This document shows, one piece after another, positions 21,040 through 32,174 of a DNA stretch of 64,000 nucleotides. The notes under the pieces were generated by a model. The model was not told where the DNA came from, made no database searches, and worked only from the letters and a program-made list of their open reading frames with translations. The stretch's first letter is position 1. Each line of letters starts with the position of its first letter. Origin of the DNA: Curvularia sp. ZM96 (taxonomy: Eukaryota > Ascomycota > Dothideomycetes > Pleosporales > Pleosporaceae); assembly GCA_022457065.1 (NCBI GenBank), contig JAJGBQ010000001.1, forward strand, positions 4,030,001-4,094,000, read 5' to 3'. Made by a program: the position numbers and the translations under genes.

Positions 21040-21898
21040 GAAAGCATGGTTAAGAGTCTGTGGGGGGCATGAGTTTTGTACAAAAGATTCAGGATTGCAC
21101 TTTCAGGAGCTCCAAGAATGAGCTGGCGTCACGGATGTCACGGATCAGTAGGGCTTCAGCATCCTCAGCATTGGGAAACGGCGTTATATGCGGCAATCAA
21201 GTGTGCCCGCTGATGAGCATAATTAAGACCAAGATTTTAATATTCAAGGCAGAGTAATGGACACGCGGTGACTATGGGATCGACACTCCGCTCCGCTACG
21301 ATGGACCTCTCGAGGATGCGAACGGCAAGGCAAGGGGCGAACAAAGCAACCGATGATTTTGAGTTAACGGCCATTGATGGATGTAAGATGAAAATACTTG
21401 CCTCGAGATGTGCTTATTGGCAGTCGTATGAAAAACTTTGAAAGATCAAGTGACTATCTCTCACTTGTAGGAGCAAGTCAAAATGGTGATGGCGGCAAAA
21501 GGCTGGGTCGGGTTTACTGAACGCATACACTACAGGACCGCCACTTTCGTATACTCGATGCCGTGAGGGGAAAATGGAAGAGAGAAAAAAAGCAAGGCTG
21601 AAACACGAAAGCGTTTGTTCATTGTTTGTTTTCCGTCGCTGATGGAAGCCATCAAAGGTCTAAGCTTGACACGCTCTCAGCCCCAATGAACCACATCGCA
21701 CGTGACCGTCCAACGCGTCCAGTCGCAGTGGGCTTGGCTTCGAACTTCACTTTTTGCAAACCCAACACGAGACACCAAACAACTACCCACCGCTCCACAA
21801 CCGCAGCTCCCTATTCCGAGCTCTTACCTATCTTTATCGATTTATTCAACAACACACAGAATTTGCGATAGGCCAAGCGTATTACCGTTGATTGCGAA
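21040..21898. other. Intergenic region upstream of the RS-rich gene
   Basis: 859 bp. A CACGTGA E-box-like site lies near 21699-21705, about 195 bp before the start codon of the next gene. Nothing else is supportable. Confidence 0.45.
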
Positions 21899-23691
21899 AT
21901 GGACAGGGATCGTGAGCGAGATCGAGACAGAGGAGACAGAAGGTTCGTTGACACCAGAATGTCGCCTGTGCGCTCATGAATAGCAAATGAGCTCGTTCGA
22001 CTCTTAAAGGTTATTGGTAGCGCAACTGCTGACGCGAAACCAGAGACGACAGATATTCAAACACATACCGTCCACGCTCCCCAGGACCACGCCCACGCTC
22101 TCCGCGCGGAGACAGCTATCGTGCTCGGTCGCCTCCTTTCCGTCGCGCAAGTCCGCCTCGACGCAGTTCTCCACCTCGTCGTGGTTTAGCCTCCGCTGAT
22201 ACCTACGTCCCGGGTGGTCGCTCTTCCCGTCCACGCAGTCGATCACCTGTGTTTCGAAGAAGGTCACGAAGTCCACGTCGCGATGATAATTGGAGGGCAC
22301 GTCCTCGGTCGCCTCCGCGTCGAGCATACTCACCCAGACGTGATGATTACAGAAATGACAGGGCAAGGTCTCCGCGACGGGATCGGGACCAGTACGATTC
22401 GTACACTCGCTCTCCACGGCCGCGCGACAGATCGCCACCACCTCTTCGAGAGCGCGATCCGTCGCCAGCGAGGAGTCGTGGCATGCGGTCGCCTATTCGC
22501 TCAAGCCGATACGAGGAACCACGCTCTCGGATAGACAGGTATGTTCAAGGCTGCACACCTCAAGGAACAGTGATCTAATCAGTTTAAAGCCCCCCTCCAC
22601 GACGATACTCTCCACCGCGGGACTACAGACGCCGATCACCCTCCCCAAGACGCGAACGCGCTGATCCATATACTGCCGATACTTGGAGGAGTCGCAGGTC
22701 TCCTTCCCCAGTGCGGCCAACATATGCTTCAAACGAGCCCTCTGGCAGAGACTCTGCAGCTACCTCACGTCGCTCGTCTCCGCCACCGATTCATCCTAGT
22801 CGGGCGGCACTCGTAGAAGATCTTCCTGTCAGAGAGTCTGCTTCAGCTCCAAGATCACCCTTCCGGGAGCGACTTCCTGAGCGACTTCCTGAGCGACTTC
22901 CTGAGCGAGGCCGAGACTACAGCCGGGAGCGAGAGCGAGAGCGATCTCCACCACGCCGTAGAGAGAGTCCTCCGACTGGACCGCGTGGAGATAGAGATTT
23001 TGCGCCTCCAACAGGGCCGTCCTCTTCCTACCGCAATGGTGACAGCAATTTTGCCAGAGCTCCACCAACTGGCCCTTCTAGTCGCAGCTATCCCTCTCCA
23101 GCAATATCGCCCCCAGCAGGACCCTCCAGTTCGGCAGCGCCACCTCCTGCGTTTCCTCGAGGAACCAACCCCGTCTTAGCAGCCCCGACACGGCCGCGCG
23201 GCGGCGGTCGTGGTTTCGGTGGTTATGAAGGACGAGGTGATTTCTCTGGCCCATCTTCACGGAGAGGTTCATGGGGTGGGGGACCTCGTGGAGGTTATTA
23301 TGGCGGTGCACCAGCTGGCCCTCGAGGTCCCAGTAGCGGTCCAAGTGGAGCAGCACCATTTGCGCCCCCCTTCCGTGGCTCGAACAACTCCACTGCTACG
23401 ACATATCCTCGCACAATGCGCTTCCGTGATCATCTGGCCGATCTACCCAAGGAGATACCTGGAGGCCAGAAGGCTCCTGAGATGTATGACAAGAGTAAAA
23501 TTCTGAAGTTGGAGGCAGAGGCTCAGAAGCTGAGAGAGATGATTGAAAAGAAAGAGGACGCGAAGAGGCAGAAGTTGAGAGAGTGGGATAGTCTCGAACG
23601 TGAAGCTGAGACGGCTCAGTTGAAAGTCGATCTGGCCGAGAGTTCGCTGAGAGGGTTGAATGGCGAGGCAGATGTTCGCGATGCCTTTTAG
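21899..23691 (+). CDS. Arg/Ser-rich (RS-domain) nuclear protein with C-terminal coiled coil
   Basis: Exons: 21899-21942, 22044-22538, 22590-23691, giving 546 aa. The N-terminus begins MDRDRERDRDRG. The next 250 residues are full of RSP, SPRR and RRR motifs, the composition of RS domains that SR protein kinases modify in splicing regulators. A Pro/Gly-rich low-complexity part with GGRGFGG and RGG-like segments follows. The last 100 residues hold a conserved-looking TMRFRDHLADLPKEIPGG motif and a charged coiled coil (KLEAEAQKLREMIEKKEDAK). No RNA-recognition motif is visible, so it is not a classical SR protein. A role in pre-mRNA splicing or RNA processing is inferred from composition. A 12-bp tandem repeat near 22870-22910 encodes RLPE three times. 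The 101-bp first intron is longer than its neighbours. Confidence 0.82.
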
Positions 23692-24247
23692 ATGGAGGCC
23701 AGCAATGCTTTTGTGGATTTCAAATGGCCGACACGGATCTGAGCTACTATGAACTGTGGAAACACGAAACGATTTACAGTTATGCAAGGTTGAAGAAAGG
23801 TTGGATGGCTTGTAAGATATGGCAAAACTGTGGATACCAATGAGTCTGGTCTACGAATGCGCCTTGAGGTTGCCTTTGAATGCCGCAGCGGGTGTTAACT
23901 GGGTGATGCATCTCGAACTTTTGAAAGTCTTTTACTCCTGTCCTTATACATTTGCTGTGCGCAGCTCAGTAGCGAAATGATGGAACTATCTAAATGCTCA
24001 TGTGCCACTGAAGTATCTCTTTCTGTCTACCCCGTTTGCAAAATGTGATCGCCGTTGCCGCCGCAATGATTTGCATATGCGGTCACTCACCTGGGCCGGC
24101 TAGATGAATCTACTGCGGATTACCGATTGGCCGAGATTCGTTCTCCACCTGCATGTCTGACTCGCCGAAAGCCAAATTGTTGCAGCAGCTCCAACGAACT
24201 TACTAACCTACCTCCAACTTCCGTTCACCTACTCTACCGTCGCAAAC
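23692..24247. other. Intergenic region between RS-rich and RPC2 genes
   Basis: 556 bp of 3' and promoter DNA. Nothing specific is seen. Confidence 0.5.
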
Positions 24248-27200
24248 ATGGTGGGCAAAAAGGTACGACAAATGGTGCAGAGGCGATCGAACAAGACTGA
24301 CATGCGCAAAGGAAGTTGCGAACCCCAAGCCCAAAGCCGCCCCGCGCGGGGCGACAAAGGCAAAAGTTGCGCCTGGCGCACCTGCAGTCCAAGTAGACAA
24401 CGATGATTCAATGGACATTGATGTTGAAGGTGCCAAACCTCAAACAACTACCGGAGACAATGCGACAGACCTCAACCCGGGTGCTTCTACGTCGGCAGAG
24501 AGCACGCGAAAACGACGAGCGCCACACACCCATGCGAAGGACGAGTTCGCCGCTCTGCTCGAACCTTTCTACTACGGCAAGAGTTTGACTGACCCAATCA
24601 ACACGGCGCGCGATAAATGGAACCTACTGCCAGCCTTTCTGAAGACCAAAGGTCTCGTCAAACAGCACGTCGACTCATACAACCACTTTGTCGATGTGGA
24701 CTTGAAGAAGATTATCAAGGCCAACCGTTTCGTCCGCAGCGACTTCGACCCCAAGTTCCTCCTCGAGTACACAGACATTCGCGTCCTATCGCCGAACCGC
24801 CAAGAAGAAGATGACCTCGAACATCATCGCAGTACCATCACGCCCAACGAGTGCCGTCTACGCGACATGACCTATGCTGCGCCAATAGTCGTCGATATCA
24901 TATACACGAGGGGAAATGCAAAGGTCAAGCGAACAGGTGTCAAGATTGGTAGGATGCCGATTATGTTGAAGAGTAACAAGTGTGTGCTTGCCGGCAAGAA
25001 CGATCGTGAGATGGCTGTCATGGAAGAATGCCCGTTAGACCCGGGAGGCTACTTCATCACACGTGGACAAGAGAAGGTTATTCTTGTCCAGGAACAGCTG
25101 AATAAGAACCGAGTCATTGTCGAAAGCGCAAAGGGAATCATGCAGGCTAGCGTTACGAGTTCCACTCACGAAAGGCGGACCAAGACATACGTTATCCAAA
25201 AGAAAGGGCTTATGTACCTTCGGCACAACACACTCTCCGAAGAGATTCCAATCGTGTTTGTCATGAAGGCGCTGGGAGTCCATTCTGACAAGGAGATCCT
25301 GGTCATGGTTGCCGGCGAGGACAGTGCATACCAGGACAACTTTGCTATCAACTTCGAGGCATGCGCACGGGAGCAGATTCATACACAAGAAAGGGCGTTG
25401 GAGTATATTGGCCATCGCGTAAGGCTAGTCAAGAAACCGCTTGGCACCTCTCGCAACAGAAATTATCACCTTGAGGCCATCGAATGTCTGTCGAACGTTG
25501 TCCTTCCCCACGTACCGGTTGAAGGCACCAATTTCCGACCCAAGGCACTCTATGTAGCTCTCATGGCTCGGAGAGTTTTGATGGCGATGCAAGACCCGAA
25601 GCTGGTGGATGATCGTGACTATGTTGGCAACAAACGTCTAGAGCTTTCTGGACAGATGCTGTCCCTTCTGTTTGAAGATCATTTCAAGCGCTTCAACCAC
25701 GATTTCAAAATGAGCATCGACAAGGTCCTCAAAAAAGCAGTCAGAGCACAAGAATTTGACGCCTTTTCGCACTTCAGTGTTCACAAAAACCACATCACCA
25801 TGGGTGTGGAGCGCGCGATCGCCACCGGAAACTGGAGTTTGAAGCGATTCAAGATGGAGAGGGCTGGAGTCACCCACGTCCTGAGTCGATTGAGTTACAT
25901 TGCTGCACTCGGTATGATGACCCGAATCAGTTCACAGTTTGAAAAGACTCGCAAAGTCTCTGGTCCCCGTGCGCTGCAGCCATCGCAGTTTGGTATGCTT
26001 TGCACGTCTGACACCCCAGAAGGAGAGGCTTGCGGTTTGGTCAAGAACTTGGCACTCATGACGCACATCACAACCGAAGATGACGATGATCCAGTCCGCA
26101 AGATTGTGTTCATGTTGGGTGCTGAAGATATCTGCTCTCAGACAGGAGAGGAGATCCATGCCGAGGGTGTTTACAGCGTCTGTCTTAACGGTACGCCTAT
26201 CGCTGTCACGGACACTCCGAAGCGCTTTCTGAACAGCTTCCGGAAACTTCGACGAATGGGACGTATCTCGGAATTCACCAGCATTCACATCGATCACGAC
26301 CACTGTGAAGTCCATATTGCTACGGATGAAGGACGTATCTGTAGGCCAATGATTATCGTTGAGAACCAGCGCTCAAAAGTCACTTCCCGGTTCTTGAAGG
26401 CTCTCCGCAAGGGCACCTTGGAATTTGAGGATTTCCTTACAAGAGGCCTTGTCGAGTACCTTGATACGAACGAAGAGAACGATACAAATATTGCACTAAA
26501 AGAGAGCGAAATCAACCAGCACACGACACATCTCGAGATTGAGCCCTTTACCATTTTGGGTGCTGTCGCTGGCCTCATCCCTTATCCTCATCATAACCAG
26601 TCGCCACGTAACACTTACCAATGCGCTATGGGTAAGCAAGCGATTGGTGCCATTGCTTACAACCAGTTCAACAGGATTGACACGCTGTTGTACCTCATGG
26701 TCTATCCACAGCAGCCCATGGTCAAGACACGAACCATTGAGCTCACAAAATACGACAAGCTCCCGGCAGGTCAGAATGCCACGGTCGCTGTCATGTCGTA
26801 CTCAGGCTACGATATTGAGGATGCGCTCATTTTGAACAAGGCGTCATGTGATCGAGGGTTTGGCCGCTGTCAAGTCTTTAAGAAGCACGTCACGCCTCTC
26901 AAAACATATGCCAACGGCACTTCTGATCGGATCAACGCCGGTGCACTCGATGTAGAGAACAAGAGCCACCAAGCGATCGGCCAAGACGGTATCGCACAAG
27001 TAGGCGCCCGTATCGAAGCCGGCGATGCTTTCTTGTTGAAGTCGATACCTCAAGACACTGCCGGTCCGGCAACGAACGTGTACAAGGACAAGCCAGAAAA
27101 GTACAAGTTGCCCGACTGCAGCTATGTGGACAAGGCATGCATTACAGAGAACGAAGCAGGAACTACGCTGATCAAGTTGCTGATGCGTCAAACCCGTCGT

Positions 27201-28011
27201 CCGGAACTAGGCGACAAATTCTCCTCTCGCCACGGACAGAAAGGTACAACGGGACTGATTGTACAGCAAGAAGACATGCCCTTCAACGACCAAGGCATCT
27301 GCCCCGACATCATCATGAATCCTCACGGTTTTCCCTCACGTATGACAGTCGGCAAAATGATGGAACTCCTCTCCGGCAAAGCAGGCGTTCTCAACGGCAC
27401 ACTCGAATACGGCACTGCATTCGGCGGCTCCACCGTCGAAGACATGTCGCAGATTCTTGTCGAAAAGGGCTTCTCGTACACAGGCAAGGACTACCTCACC
27501 TCTGGTATCACGGGCGAAGCCCACCAGTTCTACACCTTCTTCGGCCCCATTTACTACCAGAAACTCAAGCACATGGTCCAAGATAAGATGCACTCGCGTG
27601 CGAGGGGTCCTCGTGCTATTCTCACGCGTCAGCCAACAGAGGGTCGAGCCAGAGACGGTGGATTGCGTCTGGGAGAGATGGAGCGTGATTGTTTGATTGC
27701 GTATGGCGCGTCGCAGCTTCTGCTGGAGCGTCTGATGATTAGTTCGGATGCACACAATGTGGATGTTTGCGAGAAGTGTAAGTATATTTTTTTTTCTCCC
27801 TCTTCTCCTTCTCCGACGTGGAGTCGTTTGACTAACTTTATACACAGGTGGCCAAATGGGATACAGTGGTTGGTGCAAACTGTGCGAGAGCGAAAAGGCA
27901 GTGCGCAAGATCACCATGCCGTATGCTGCCAAGCTGCTGATCCAGGAGCTGGGCAGTATGAATGTCAAGGTAACGATTGGTCTCGAGGACGAGTTTCCCA
28001 GAGACGCCTAG
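24248..28011 (+). CDS. RPC2: DNA-directed RNA polymerase III second-largest subunit (RPC2/RPC128)
   Basis: Forms one half of the Pol III active-centre cleft, which makes tRNA and 5S rRNA in the nucleus. Exons: 24248-24262, 24312-27777, 27848-28011, giving 1214 aa. It is assigned to Pol III and not Pol I or II by the N-terminal LLPAFLKTKGLVKQHVDSYN and VDLKKIIKAN segments. Other marks are CPLDPGGYFITRGQEKV, SQFGMLCTSDTPEGEACGLVKNL, the nucleotide/Mg region YSGYDIEDALILNKAS, the GDKFSSRHGQKGT motif and the C-terminal zinc site CEKCGQMGYSGWCKLCES. The zinc-site codons span the last intron, and splicing leads to VTIGLEDEFPRDA and stop. Reading through the intron would shift the frame. The first exon encodes only MVGKK. 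Confidence 0.96.
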
Positions 28012-28280
28012 GGGTAGGGGAGGACAGCATACCGCGAAAAGTTGACTGCGGGTTTCTTTCTGGCGCAGGATGGATTGGTGTGTCTTTTGCATGCATAGCG
28101 TGGCGTTTCTTTTACACTGGGTCGTCCATGTAACAAGGTAACGGAGATTATGAGAAACATATTCTTTATAAATGTTCGAATATACACATATACGATGATA
28201 TTGTTGAATGCTATTTGATTCGCAGCTCATAATGGATGGCTTCTCAGACCCGGTAGCTACACATCGGCATCCGTACATGG

Positions 28281-28700
28281 TTATCCTTTCTCTCTTGATC
28301 GCCGACTCCAGACTCTTAACCTCTCCTTCGTCTGTCGCGTGAGATTCTGGTCAAACACTGTTGGGAACGTAAACATCAGGGATAAAATGTCAATTGGCTC
28401 TAGATGGTGGGCAACAAATAGCCAGAGCTCGGCGGGCATCCGGACTACTGCTCCTGGGTTGGCCGATAGACTCGCCAGCCTGTTGGACAGACGCAGCATG
28501 TGAGCAAGTGTGGATGGGGTAAGCTCTGGGGCGAGGTTATGGCGCTGAAATGTGGGATAAATGGCTAAGGCGAGGTTCATGAGATTGCTGGTGCCAACGT
28601 ATTCATAGATGATGAGGAGTAGTTCGGCAGGAAGTCGATCAAATGAATTGGCATGCGCAGCCGGCCTCGGTGGCGGCGGTGGACCAATGGGCACGGACAT
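28281..28700 (-). CDS. Small protein with two F-box-like motifs
   Basis: Single-exon gene of 139 aa, convergent with RPC2 (270 bp between stops). After a proline-rich start it contains DRLPAELLLIIYEYVGTSN and, about 70 residues later, RMPAELWLFVAHHLEPIDI. Both resemble the opening helix of F-box domains, which bind Skp1 in ubiquitin ligases. The two copies resemble each other, suggesting an internal duplication. No substrate-binding domain follows, so if it is an F-box protein it is minimal. The ER-type gene lies 112 bp upstream of its start codon on the same strand. Confidence 0.65.
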   Translation of the reverse strand: MSVPIGPPPPPRPAAHANSFDRLPAELLLIIYEYVGTSNLMNLALAIYPTFQRHNLAPELTPSTLAHMLRLSNRLASLSANPGAVVRMPAELWLFVAHHLEPIDILSLMFTFPTVFDQNLTRQTKERLRVWSRRSREKG

Positions 28701-28812
28701 GCTCGTGTGCTGGTGTTCAGGGGGTCACTGCAAAACCAGCCAGGGTAAACTGTGGCTTGGGACAACCTGCGATCCCAGGAAGGAAATATGACTGGGGTGT
28801 AAGGGTTCCTAA

Positions 28813-29587
28813 TCAATCGGTATGGGGCTTGCTGGGTGTTTCGGCGGCGACAGAGAGTAGCAAACGATAGATGTAGCCAGAAAGGAGGTAAGCCCCTATA
28901 GCGACCAGAGTGATGTATATGGCGACAGGACCGAGAGATTGGGGGAAGACGTTCAGTATGAAAGGGTCGAGAATGATATCAACATCTACCGGGGGCGGGT
29001 GGAGCATCAAAGTGCGATTGGTCGAGTAGTAGGACGCTGCAGCCTGGAGACGTAGCAGTAGCAGGGACTCGTGCTCATTGAAGTCTGCCAGCTCAATGTG
29101 TTTCCGGTCGCCGAGTTGAAAGTCTTGGTCGCGTTCACTGTAGCGTTCTAGTGAGGCTCTGAGATGTGGCGCATCGAGCACACGGTTGACGGGATAGGTG
29201 TCGAGCCAGAAGTCGGTTGGTTGCTTAAGCACAGTCAGGCCTCGCCCAGCGAATGGGTGAAAAGGGAAGGAAATGAAAGAGGATGCGACTCACTGTTGCT
29301 GGCCAGCAGACACGCACCTCGTACCTGCGCCCGTGGTCGAGGCCGCGTAGGAGGTACCAGGACTCAAGACCGCGGGGCACAGAGTTGGTGGGAAACTCGA
29401 CGGCAACACGGGTAGGCAGAATGGAATTGGCGGGCGACAGGACATGCAGAGCAAGCGTGTCTAGACTGGGATGGACATTGGACAAGGCAGCAGCAGGAGG
29501 GCCCAGAAATATTGTCTTCTCGACATTTGCATTCACTGTCCAGGCCTGTATGACGATGCAGAGCAGCAGGCGGGCGAGGAGGCGCAT
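28813..29587 (-). CDS. Conserved fungal ER/secretory membrane protein, function unknown
   Basis: Exons 29294-29587 and 28813-29223 (minus strand) give 234 aa. The N-terminus MRLLARLLLCIVIQAWTVNA is a good signal peptide. A luminal domain follows, with a conserved-looking LESWYLLRGLDHGRRYEVR segment, CWPAT joined by splicing to QPTDFWLDTY, and NRT as a possible glycosylation site. Near the C-terminus a hydrophobic segment (LGPVAIYITLVAIGAYLLSGYIY) leaves a short cytosolic tail. The layout is a type I membrane protein of the ER or secretory pathway. I do not recognise a named family. It is divergent from alpha-tubulin, 385 bp away. Confidence 0.75.
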
Positions 29588-29972
29588 TTTTGGTGGACAG
29601 GACGGGAACGCGTTGGCAAGGCAGGATGCGGACGGGGCATTCTCTCACGTGGGCCACAACAGAAGCATCTGGGCAGTCGTGGTGGTGTTGTGAAAGAAAC
29701 GACGTGCCAGGCACTTGTGAAGAGGTTCGCAGTCGCATGTATAGTGAGCGCACGGGCGGCGGAAGCGGAGCAGGTGTTGATGTCGTGGTTAGCGCCGTGG
29801 CCCGTGGTAGGTCGGCCCTCTGCACCCTAAAAGTTCGATTCCACAAACACAACACTGCTTCTCCCCCCACTGCTCCACTTCACCGCCAGCTGCTCCCAGA
29901 CTTCTCGCAGCCGCCACCCCTGACCGAGCATTCACATACACACCCAATTACTACCCGCCTACAAACCCAACC
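29588..29972. promoter_or_regulatory. Shared 385-bp promoter between ER-type gene and alpha-tubulin
   Basis: Start codons of two divergent genes are only 385 bp apart. The tubulin-proximal 120 bp is strongly pyrimidine-rich, a common feature of highly expressed fungal promoters. No specific operator is recognised. Confidence 0.5.
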
Positions 29973-31637
29973 ATGAGAGAAGTCATCAGTCTGAACGGTG
30001 AGTAGCCGCCCATGCGCCCTTCCAGGCTGCCTGGTGGGACACGACCGCCTCGTTGTTGATACTGACTCTGTACGCGTCTAGTCGGCCAGGCCGGTTGCCA
30101 AATTGCAAACTCTTGCTGGGAGGTGAGTACTTGCCCAAAAGCTCCCCGACGCCCTCGACACGCCTCGCAAACCGCGAAAAGGAGGCCGTTGCAGGGGGAT
30201 CGTCTGACCGCCAGTCTGCTCTGATACTGACATTTTCCAGCTCTACTGCCTTGAGCACGGCATCCAGCCCGACGGTTACCTTACCGAGGAGCGCAAGGCC
30301 CTTAACGACGACCATGGCTTCAGCACTTTCTTCTCCGAGACTGGTAGGCAACCACCACAGCGAGCCACCCAGATGCGCGGCTAACAAAGAGCACACAGGC
30401 CAGGGCAAGTACGTCCCCCGTACCATCTATGCCGATCTTGAGCCCAATGTCGTCGATGAGGTCCGCACCGGTGCCTACCGCTCTCTCTTCCACCCCGAGC
30501 AGATGATCACCGGCAAGGAGGATGCGTCGAACAACTACGCCCGTGGTCACTACACGGTCGGAAAGGAGCTCATTGACCAGGTCCTCGACAAGGTCCGCCG
30601 CGTTGCCGACAACTGCTCGGGTCTCCAGGGTTTCCTCGTCTTCCACTCCTTCGGTGGCGGTACTGGTTCTGGTTTCGGTGCCCTGCTCATGGAGCGTCTC
30701 TCCGTCGACTACGGCAAGAAGTGCAAGCTCGAGTTCTGTGTCTACCCAGCGCCCCAGGTCGCCACATCCGTTGTTGAGCCATACAACTCCATCCTCACCA
30801 CCCACACCACTCTCGAGCACTCCGACTGCAGCTTCATGGTCGACAACGAGGCCATCTACGACATCTGCCGAAGGAACCTCGGCATCGAGCGCCCTAGCTA
30901 CGAGAACCTGAACCGCCTGATTGCTCAGGGTATGCCCATTGATTTTCTCTCCATAACGTCTTGTTCATACTGACCTCGCTCCAGTCGTCTCCTCCATTAC
31001 CGCCTCGCTCCGCTTCGACGGCTCCCTGAACGTCGACTTGAACGAGTTCCAGACCAACTTGGTCCCCTACCCCCGTATCCACTTCCCTCTCGTTGCCTAC
31101 TCTCCCGTCATCTCTGCCGCCAAGGCCGCCCACGAGGCCAACTCGGTCAGCGAGATCACCAACGCTTGCTTCGAGCCCAACAACCAGATGGTCAAGTGCG
31201 ATCCCCGCAACGGAAAGTACATGGCTACCTGCCTTCTGTACCGTGGCGACGTCGTCCCCAAGGACACCCACGCCGCTATTGCTCAGGTCAAGACCAAGCG
31301 CACCGTCCAGTTCGTCGACTGGTGCCCTACTGGCTTCAAGGTCGGTATCTGCTACCAGCCACCCCAGAACGTACCCAACGGCGACCTTGCCTCCGTCAAC
31401 CGCGCCGTCTGCATGTTGTCCAACACCACCGCCATTAGCGAGGCCTGGTCTGCTCTGTCGCACAAGTTCGACCTCATGTACAGCAAGCGTGCCTTCGTCC
31501 ACTGGTATGTCGGTGAGGGCATGGAAGAGGGTGAATTCTCCGAAGCACGCGAGGATTTGGCAGCCCTTGAGCGCGACTACGAAGAGGTCGCTGCCGACAG
31601 TCTCGGCGATGAGGAGGAGGTTGAGGCTGAGTACTAG
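29973..31637 (+). CDS. Alpha-tubulin
   Basis: Partner of beta-tubulin in microtubules. Exons: 29973-29997, 30082-30122, 30241-30343, 30399-30929, 30985-31637, giving 450 aa. The protein begins MREVISLN and continues VGQAGCQIANSCWELYC across two splice junctions. It has the tubulin GTP-binding signature GGGTGSGFG, the alpha-specific loop around YPRIHFPL, and the acidic C-terminus ending EAEY, whose final Tyr marks alpha-tubulin. Three introns crowd into the first 120 codons, and exons 1 and 2 are 25 and 41 nt. Intron 2 (118 bp) is longer than most in this window. Many ascomycetes have two alpha-tubulin genes; which one this is cannot be decided. Confidence 0.97.
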
Positions 31638-32174
31638 ATGTCTTGAGGTTCTGCTCGAGCCGGTGGCAAAGAGTATTTCAGCTCTTCATTGTTGATTGGC
31701 ATGCTCCTCGCTCAATACCTCACGCATTGTTTTCTTTTCTCCTAGCAAGAGGGAGCATAGACCATTTTGACATTGACGAGCAGTTAGCGTGCACTCTTCA
31801 AACATCAAGCGATTTGGGTCCAATTGCCCTCTTTCTATGTTAGCACTACCTTTTTAGTAATGGCCAATAAATTGTCCAATGGCATCTTGCAACATTCATC
31901 CCTGACTTGAAAGCTGCATTGAAACCATGATCTTGAGACTCGTGAACCACGTTGCAGAAAACACAAAGTGACTAATTGTGGCAAATACGACCTTAGGAAT
32001 GATTGGGAGATCATCGAATTAAAAGGTACTATCTACAAGCTTTATTCATCCGTTGATCTTGCCTAGTCATACTCACGCGATCAAAGCTCTGGTCGGGAGC
32101 AGTTTGTTCTGCGACACTAATCAATAGTATTCGTAAGATCGGAAACACGAAAAAATAATACATAATATCTAAAT
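31638..32174. other. Intergenic region between convergent tubulin and Ctf4 genes
   Basis: 537 bp of 3' flanking DNA for both neighbours. The part nearest the Ctf4 stop codon is AT-rich. No gene is seen. Confidence 0.5.

Noticed and set aside
29364..29870. Minus and plus frames across the ER-type gene/tubulin promoter
   Set aside because: They overlap the signal-peptide exon of the ER-type gene or the promoter and have low-complexity composition.
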